NCBI RefSeq assembly: GCF_963676685.1
Contig: NC_092346.1
Coordinates: forward strand, 29,835,133-29,899,132
Origin: Mytilus edulis
Taxonomy: Eukaryota > Mollusca > Bivalvia > Mytilida > Mytilidae
Direction: 5' to 3'
Length of the DNA: 64,000 nucleotides
Below are positions 34,590 to 43,000 of the stretch, one piece after another. A program made the translations under genes and the position numbers. The stretch's first letter is position 1; each line of letters opens with the position of its first letter. The notes under the pieces are model-generated. The model saw only the letters and a list, made by a program, of their open reading frames with translations, had not been told where the DNA came from and did no database searches.

Positions 34590-36404
34590 ATGGCAAGTAA
34601 TGTACCCCAATGTGAGCCATGTGCTGAAGATGGGTCATACCTTGAAGCAACGCGATGGTGCTGTGATTGTCAACAATGGTTTTGTGACAATTGTGGAAAA
34701 TATCACAAACGTCTTGCTGTTACAAAAGCACATACTTTGCTATCAAAGTTAGAATATGAAAAACTTCCAAATATGACATCAGCAATCAGCAGAAAATGCC
34801 ATAAACATTCCGATAAAGATCTTGAATTCTATTGTAATAGTCATGTAACTGCTATCTGCTTTTCTTGCATGAAAGAAGATCATTCATTGTGCAAAAGCGT
34901 TAACAAACTTAAAGATGTTGCAACAGGAATCAAATCATCTGCTGCAGTCACGGACGTCATGGCAACACTAGAAGATGTTGTTGATGTCTTTGAAAAGCTA
35001 CACAAAGATAGAAAGACAAATAAGGACAACCTAAAAACAGCAAAAGATATTATTGATGCAAAAGTCGAGAACCTTCTTGATGAAAACCAAAAATATCTAC
35101 AACAGCTAGCAGCTGACTTAAAATCAGAAGAACACAAAAAATATACCAAAGAAGCATCAGCTTTAGATTTAGAGATAGACACTTATAAAACAAAAAGGTC
35201 TGTTTTAGAAAAGAAATTATCTGATGTAAAAACAATGGTGGAGTATGCATCAAATGAACAGATGGTATTGTCTCTAGAAGACATTAATAGAGATGTTTCG
35301 AAACATGAAGAATACCTACAAAGTCTAGACGGACATGTTTTCACAAAAACACTTGCTGTTGATTTTAATTTGAATGCCCTGTGTTTGAAGGATACAGTGC
35401 GTTCCTTTGGACAGGTATCAGTTCAATCTGCAAAATGTCCAGTGAGGCTTACTGGTAAAAATAAAGCAATGGTGCCAACAAATATATTGCAAACAACAAA
35501 GTTAACAAATAAATCTTCGCTAGCGAAGGGTAACAATCCAGTCCGCAGCTCCTTCTCTCATGTACATGCACAAAAAAAATCTGAAACAAGATCATTTGAT
35601 GACACTTTTGTTCAAGTACGTCAATTTGCCATTCCGCTACCGAAAGCACAGAAACAGAATGTTATAAGAGATATCAAATGCCTTCCTAATGGATACCTTG
35701 CAATGACTGATAGTGAAAATAATCGAGTTCTTATAATTAATCAAAATGGATCGACATTGTCAGAAGAATCTCTTCAAGGAAGCCCAAGATGTCTTACTTT
35801 CACAAAAGATGGGAGAATTGCAGTAACGATGTTTGATATGCAGAAAGTGCTCATATGGAACCCATATCAACCATCAAAAAAAGAAAGCATTGATGTCCAT
35901 GACGAGTGTACTGGGATTGCATGTGTCAATAATATTTTGATCATTAACTGTCAAATGAGGGGTCTTCTGTTGTATAATGTAATAGACTCAAAAAGCAGAA
36001 GACTTACAGAGTACACTGGAAAAATGGACATACATGAGTTTGGTGAAGATAATGTTTGTATTTACAAGTCAAAAACTAACGACTTTATAACTTTGAACAT
36101 AAATTCAGGAGTTGAAAATACATGTAGACGATTTAAAGTTTACTCTAAAATACCATCATGTCTAGCAAAAGATGATTCAGACAACTTCTTCATTATCGAT
36201 TCTTCAAATGCTGTAAGAAAAATTGATAACAAATCATGTAAAAGTGAAATTGTTCTTGATGTGTCAAGTGGAATTAACAAACCACAGGCAGTAGCAACTT
36301 TTGTTGAAAAATCTAGAGGCATGGTGTTTAAAAGTGTCACCAAGTTTTACCTCTTTGTTGTTAACAATGATGGTAGTTCTATTTTAATGTTTCAAAAAAA
36401 GTAA
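34590..36404 (+). CDS. RING-less B-box, coiled-coil, beta-propeller protein (TRIM-like)
   Basis: A single exon of 604 residues. An acceptor-like TTTATGTTTTGTAG ends at 34575, just before ATG 34590, so a non-coding upstream exon is likely. Residues 8-42 form a first B-box type zinc site (CEPCAED... CCDC... CDNCGKYH). Residues 70-105 form a second B-box (CHKH... FYCNSH... CFSCMKEDH). Residues of about 110-245 are a charged coiled coil. From about 340 to the end come repeats of the kind DIKCLPNGYLAMTDSENNRV, typical of NHL/WD-like propellers in TRIM proteins. There is no RING finger, so any ubiquitin ligase activity would need a partner. Such proteins are greatly expanded in bivalves and often linked to innate immunity; this is family knowledge, not seen here. 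Residues of about 306-322 are encoded by a transposon-end sequence. ADAT3 lies head-on downstream. Confidence 0.88.
   Translation: MASNVPQCEPCAEDGSYLEATRWCCDCQQWFCDNCGKYHKRLAVTKAHTLLSKLEYEKLPNMTSAISRKCHKHSDKDLEFYCNSHVTAICFSCMKEDHSLCKSVNKLKDVATGIKSSAAVTDVMATLEDVVDVFEKLHKDRKTNKDNLKTAKDIIDAKVENLLDENQKYLQQLAADLKSEEHKKYTKEASALDLEIDTYKTKRSVLEKKLSDVKTMVEYASNEQMVLSLEDINRDVSKHEEYLQSLDGHVFTKTLAVDFNLNALCLKDTVRSFGQVSVQSAKCPVRLTGKNKAMVPTNILQTTKLTNKSSLAKGNNPVRSSFSHVHAQKKSETRSFDDTFVQVRQFAIPLPKAQKQNVIRDIKCLPNGYLAMTDSENNRVLIINQNGSTLSEESLQGSPRCLTFTKDGRIAVTMFDMQKVLIWNPYQPSKKESIDVHDECTGIACVNNILIINCQMRGLLLYNVIDSKSRRLTEYTGKMDIHEFGEDNVCIYKSKTNDFITLNINSGVENTCRRFKVYSKIPSCLAKDDSDNFFIIDSSNAVRKIDNKSCKSEIVLDVSSGINKPQAVATFVEKSRGMVFKSVTKFYLFVVNNDGSSILMFQKK
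35512..35559 (+). repeat. Transposon-end sequence inside the coding region
   Basis: ATCTTCGCTAGCGAAGGGTA, then ACAATCCAGTCC and CTTCTCTC match the end of the foldback family (18470-18590 and the minus strand of 4668-4745) at nearly every position over about 30 bp. It encodes SSLAKGNNPVRSSFS in frame, in the linker between coiled coil and propeller. Confidence 0.7.
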
Positions 36405-36622
36405 TAAATTTTGTGTTACATTTTGAATTAATGTTTGCTATCCTAGTCATAGCAAAAAAAAAAAAAGCAATAAAATTATGTTCTAAATGCACCATGGTTG
36501 GTAGTTCTATTTTATTGTTTCAAAAAAAGTAATTACTTTTGTCAGTGATATTTTGAATATTTGTTTGCCATCAGTCATAGCAAAAAAACTCATAACTTTA
36601 TGTTCTAAATGCAACATGTTCG
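36371..36622 (+). repeat. Tandem duplication across the 3' end of the B-box gene
   Basis: TGGTAGTTCTATTTTA at 36371 recurs at 36499. Units of 128 bp align through TGTTTCAAAAAAAGTAAT, CAGTCATAGCAAAAAAA-like and TTATGTTCTAAATGCA. The first unit contains the last eleven codons and stop; the second is in the 3' flank. Confidence 0.85.
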
Positions 36623-37012
36623 AGAAAACAACATCTTTGCACGCTAAGCTTGGTGTTTGTTTAAACCCTCCTACAGATTCAGGCAAAACTTTTTCTGAGA
36701 CTATAAGGCATGGTGACCATTTCATTTATTCAAATAAATCTTTGTTCTTTAAATGTCTATTCATAAATAAAATTGTTCTTTACACAGCTGCTAAAACAGG
36801 AAACAATTTAATGTTTTTGTGGTTATCCTGAAAATATATTAACAAGCACATCCAAGTACTCTAAAACAACCATGATGTGAAATAATTATCACCCAATGTC
36901 AGATGATAAATTCTCACACCTGTGCTTGTGGACATCACTGAATTCCTACTTAGCAGATGACTTGTCGGAATTCCAACATTTAACAATATACTGGTGTAAA
37001 TATATAAGTAGG

Positions 37013-40000
37013 TCAAGTTTTGTCACTCATCAGTTTGTGGCAGTGGTCCTGGAGGACACCACAGAATACGTCATAATGATGATTGATACCAGGCTGTACA
37101 TGAAGTTTATATTTAGATCCTAAAGCACCCTCTGGATGTGGGCTTCCATAGAAAACCCTTGATATTCTGGAATGTACTAAAGCCATTGCACACCTAAAAT
37201 AAAAATGATTTTGTCAACTATTTTTTAGGCCACACCAATTTAATTTCTTGTTCTACGGATTTTTGGACTCCAAAATTTGGGGTGAGCGAGCGATTTGAAC
37301 ATTTTAATAAAAAAATATTTAATTTGCAAATTTTTGAGGCGAAGCTTGAAAAGTAAAGGCGAGCAATTATAATTTTTTTTTGTAAACATAAAATAGTAGG
37401 TTTTGACAATATTAAAGCTTGATTTCTCACTTGTACTTTGACATTTCTTTAATTTCTGAAGTATTTTTTCCCTGTTCACCAAGAAATAATTAAATCTGGT
37501 CTATGTATGTGTGACTGACAATGAGACAATTCTCCATCCAAGTCATAATCAGTTTGGGGACAACCCCTTAATGTTATAAATATCCCTTTTACATGTTTTA
37601 TGAGGGATCAATATAAGTTATAATATATTTGTTTGTACAAAAGGGCTCATATTTTCTCAAAGAACTATATTTCTATCTGGTATTAAATGGTCAAAACATG
37701 TCCAAGAATTTTGTAATATTCCTGGACTTGAACCATGTTAACACATTTACTTTAACAGTTTAATATTATTCAAAATAAGTGGACCCCTCTTTTAGAAAAA
37801 GTTGTTTAAAATATGATGTAACTCTCCTCTTTTTGAGTACAAAATTCTATGTTTTCCAAGGTTTTGTATAGAAGAACTATACAAATCCTTGGTATTTCTT
37901 TTTTCTTTTCTACATCAGTAAAATGACCCCTTGTCTGGGGAGGGTTGTTCTCAACCTGATAATAACAAACACAGGTCAAAGTACGGCCTTTTACACAGGG
38001 CTTTGATACAGATCAAACAGCAGGCTATAAAGGACCCCAAAATTATTAGCGTACACAATTCGAACAGGAAAACCAACGATCTAATTTATATATCATGTAT
38101 ATCCAAACGGGAAAATACCAATGAACAACATCAACAAACGATAACTGCTGAACGACAGGCCCCTCAATCAATCAGGACAGGTGCATAAACATGCAGCGGC
38201 TATGGATATTTTTGTTTCGCCAGCATACAATATAATTGCAGTTGAGGGCAAATCCTTCAGAAGTTCTTTGTACTTTATTCTAACAACGAACATTTTTTGA
38301 TTGGGAATATAAGTAAGGGGGAAAGTAACCAATTTTTTGTTCTTTACAGGTATTCCCGCTGATATAAATTTATATCGGAGCACTCCCGCTTTAGATAAAT
38401 AGGTTTCATGCTGAAACAAATATTCTCACAGATATTTACAAAGTGTGGTGGGGTGCTTTTATGTTTAAAATCGTTATATACAGATTAGACTGTGATTTTA
38501 AAAACAAATGTTGATATCTTTTTATAATATTTATAAAAAAACGGTGCGGGAAATGGACATGATTACATTTCCGGATGCGGGAAGCGGGAATATAAAAAAA
38601 ATAAAAAAATTCTGTTTTGAAAAAAATAGGTGCGGGCGGGTCCGTCGAACAAGGAATCTAATTGGTGTGGCCTTATTGTATTTTGATTTGGACTGTTATT
38701 GTTCAATACTGACTTTGCTGTGTTTAATACTACATTTCTTAATTAGTCATCTGAAGGAATGCCCAGAACAATGCATTTAGATTTGAACTATAATTGTACA
38801 ATACTTGGTTTGCTCTGTTCTTAATTTGACATCCTAAGAAACGCTCAGAGCCAAACAATTGAGTAGCTGAGTTATACCATTTAGGAATAATAAGGATCAA
38901 CTTAAAAGCAGTTTCAGACTTATTTTTTTTTGTGTTAATCATAAAATTGAGTGATTAGTTGTCAAAATGTTTTTATTTTGGTTTCATAGATTTAAGGTTT
39001 AATTCTGCTTTCATGGAAGCATACGTTTGTGGCGTTGACCAATTCTGATTAAAATTGTATATTAAATTTGTATTTCATTTAATAGCATGGTTGTAAACTG
39101 AATTTCCCGATTACCCAAGGGCTGAGACCAATGAACATTCCACAGTAAGAAACCACCAAAATTACTAAGGAACATTAGATACCAGCAGTATTGACCCAAT
39201 GGATGTAAAGCAATACCAAATTGGGCCTTTCAATGATTTTATTTATTAACTTTTATCAAGTCTTAATAAATAAACACAAATTTTGCCTTTATAAATTCAG
39301 TTTTAATTGGTGTTCTTTGTCATATAAACATGCATAAAAAATATCCATAGATTAAACATTTTTAAACAACTGGTACCTATATCATGTTCAGGCAACAAAT
39401 CTATACTGTAACACTTACATAATGCATGGTTCAGCAGTTACATACAAATCATAACCAGTACACAAATAGGGGCCTGTTTTGTCTCCCTTCTCTATACGAC
39501 AGGAATGTTTTTGCAAATTGTTGGAACTTTTATCTGCAAAGAAAACCAAATATCAGACTAAAAATCAAACAAAATTAGCTGTCAGAAGCCTAACTAGCTA
39601 TTAGAAGCCTTCATGAAAGGGATGTGTAGACTTGATCATCAACTCCAATGGATGGTCAACTAACAAGCAGTGTGTCTTGTTTTCCAGGAAAATTAGAATA
39701 CTATCCCATATTCCCATTATGTTTTTAATTTGCAATTCATAGTTATGAGCATGCTTGAATATAACAACGAAAGGATTTATTATATTCATGTATCATGGAT
39801 TTATTGCTCAATCATAACAACAAAAATTATTTTTAATTTGATCAACCAGTTGAACAATTATCTCCCCTTTATTTTAACACTTGGTTTTTGCATGGACAAT
39901 TCCTAAGGAACTGCACATTTGTGTCATTAAAATAATTTCAATTTTACTGTATTATTTCCTAAATCCTTATTACCATAACACATTGTTGCAATCATTCATA

Positions 40001-43000
40001 TATAATCAGTGAAATGATTATCTCCCCTTTATTTAACATAAAGGATCAATTCCTTGGGATCTACACGTTTGTGTCATTAAAATAATTTCAATTTTACTAT
40101 ATTTCAAAAATCATTTTTATAAGTAAGTATGTCTATCCCTATTTATACATAATCAGTGCAATCTTTTCCAGCACAGGAATTCAGGGGGAAAAAAAACCAA
40201 AATGATTATCTCCCCTTTATTTCAACCCTGGATAGTATGGACGATTACTTAGGAATTGCACATTTTTGTCATTAAAATCATTTCAATTTTAATATATTAT
40301 CAAATAAATCATTATCACCATAATTAAGTGTTGCAATCTTTATTCATACATAATCAGTGCAATCTTTTCCACCACAGGAATTCTGGGAAAAAATGTTAAG
40401 TAATTTGGTAAAACTCTTGAGAAATTCTGTTACTTTTAAAACATACCTGATAATTGCCACATTCCACCACCTTGTACTGTGGCCACCTGATCTATTGCAA
40501 CCATAACAGCATGCTGAAGAGGGTGTTTTCCTTGTCGTAGGTCACATGACTTTGCTATTATTGTGTCAGACTTGGGATCTACTATCACAGCTCCTATATG
40601 TAACTTAAAAAAATAGTATACATGGCTTAAATCCTCATAAATTTGAAATGGAAAGCAGTTAGGAATAGTCCATTAAAATGTATGCGGGAGGGTAGGAAGG
40701 GACTTTAAAATATCCCTACAACCAAGAACTATTTTTTAGATAATTTTACATTTAATGGTAATAAGTGCATACAGAAAAAAGATCCATGAACCACATTCAA
40801 TAATTAAACTTCCCTTCCTACCCTCTCTCATATGTTTAAATGGAATATCCCTAATAATAATATGAAAAATGTTTAATTAACTAAAAGAAAAAAGAACATG
40901 GTTAATCAAAAACTCAAACTGATGTACTAATTATTCAAAGGACAAAAATGTCATTGTGATAAATTATTGACGATGCTTTAAAGGTAAATCTGGAGTGACG
41001 TTAAAATTTTTGATTTATTTTTGTTTCCTCTCTAGAATCTGCATTGATATTGGTATAACAGTAAACCTTGTAAACTGAAGACTTGGCAACAGAAATAGCT
41101 TCTTCCATATTCTTGTGTATAAGATTCACTTCTTCAGTACTGAAAAAACTTCTGTTCAAAAGTCTGGTTATCCTGTAAAAAAAAAATTAATCTATTTAAA
41201 ATGAATATTCTATTATGGTTCTTAATGATTGACAGATTCTTCATGGAAATATCATTTTAATTACAAATTAAAATTTTTGATTAAGCTCAAAATCAAGGAA
41301 AATATGAATTTCACAATATCATCATGATCATGGAAAGGTTAGTATTAATTCTTGTACATGTGTTTTGTCCTTTTTCATCTGTTTTTTTTCTCTTTCAATC
41401 ATGGATTGTTATTTTGATTTATGATTTTTGAACTTTTCTAGCAAAGAGTGTTTGTGTAAATGAAAAGCTTGGTTTTTTTATTTGTGGGGAAAATTGTTGG
41501 TTTATGGATTAAATGTTAAAAGACTTCAATCATTTAATTGGTATCAAAATTCAGTTTTGACAAAAATTTAAAAACTGACAAATCCAAGGCCTTTTAAGGA
41601 AGTTTCTTAGGTGACGTCAACTGTAAAAACAATTCCATTATAATATTCTTATTTATTAACCAACTAAGTACATTATTGCCAACAATGACTGTTTATTATA
41701 AACCCTAAATGGGCTTAATACAGACAAACTGGGCATCAATACAGGGCCATTACAGAATAACAGGGCCATTACAGAAAAACAAGGCCATTACAGAAAAACA
41801 GGGCCATCAGTTACAGAAAAAACAGGGCCATTACAGAAAAACAGTGTTAATATCAAATATAATAAATGTAATATGGCCGTCGATTTCCAAAACGGATCGC
41901 CTCATTTAAAAAGTCACCATAATTTTATTCAATAGAAATATTATACCTTTTATCTTCATGGAAACTACATGGCCAATATTGTACTGCATTGTTATACTGT
42001 TGTCTGGTCAAGGGAGGTAATTTAGGTACTTTTACCAAATATGGTTTACTAACATGACAATAGACTGGATTCTTTTCACACAAATCAGACCAGGTATTAT
42101 TCAAGAAATCTTCTTCATAATTCTCAGCAACAATTATCTGCAATTCATTGGCTGAAATATATTTAAACAACATAATCAACAGTTTTTCGCAAATTCCATA
42201 ACCAATCTGTTCAAAATTGTTTTGAATATTTAGCATTTGTCTTTTCAGTTTCAAAGTAAATTCAACAAATTTCACATACAGGACTGAATATTTCATAAGA
42301 TTATATGAGCAAGATGTTTTTTCTAAATTTTATTTTTAGGCAATTAAGAAATAAATTATATGAAACCAATATGGGGCCTTGGAGGCCGAATGGTCGCAGT
42401 AGTTACTACTGTAATCACTAGCCAGTCACCATTGAGGTTGTGGGTTCCAATCCCGATCGTGAGAGTGCACTTGACTCAAATCTCAATTAACTAGGATTGT
42501 CAGTTTTCTTATCAAAGGTCAGAGGCTTTCTCCAGGCACTCTGGCTTCAACCAGCAATAAAACTGGTCACCACAAAATAGCCTAAAGGTTTAAAAGTGGT
42601 GTTAAACACCAAAATATCAATCAATCAATATGAAACAAATAAACAATATTTCAGGGCCTTTAATGCTGACTATGCAGTATGTACAGGCCTTTGCTTATTG
42701 CTGAGGACTGTACAGTGACCTATAGCTGTTAATTTCTGAGTTATTTGGTCTTTTGTGGAGAGATGTCTCATTGACAATCATCTTCTTTTTTAAATATATA
42801 TAATTTAATTTTGGATGTAACGCGTCTTCTGATTGGCTGACGTTATTTTGTTATGAGCCCATAGACATAATTTAGTCATGTGACCCTGACGTCATCAACC
42901 GTTTTTTCATGGTTTTCTACGGTTTAAAATGGAATTTAGAATTAAATTATAAGAAATGACTGTAATATTTTTTCTGTCTATTCGAAATAACATAAAAAAT

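Larger units (their letters stand above)
37225..38675. mobile_element. 1445-bp transposon with TTA target duplication (PIF/Harbinger-like)
   Basis: The element is 37228-38672, flanked by TTA on each side. Ends are GGCCACACCAATTTAATTTC... and ...GAATCTAATTGGTGTGGCC, with inverted homology extending about 38 bp through GTTCTACGGA / TCCGTCGAAC. GGCC-type ends with a 3-bp TTA duplication fit PIF/Harbinger (Tourist-like) elements. It lies in the last intron of ADAT3, with its edge 34 bp from the exon 6 acceptor. It carries other repeats inside and no transposase. Confidence 0.7.

Noticed and set aside
36553-36831. 92-codon frame after the B-box gene
   Set aside because: It starts in the duplicated 3' unit and has no family pattern.
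36896-37123. 75-codon frame on the plus strand
   Set aside because: It is the antisense shadow of ADAT3 exon 6 (37013-37193, minus).
37931-38188. 85-codon frame with protein-like composition
   Set aside because: It lies wholly in an interspersed repeat nested in a transposon in an ADAT3 intron; no promoter or splice support.
42443-42453. Perfect tRNA B-box, possible tRNA gene
   Set aside because: No cloverleaf or acceptor stem around it; the ATCA tail and body show a SINE.
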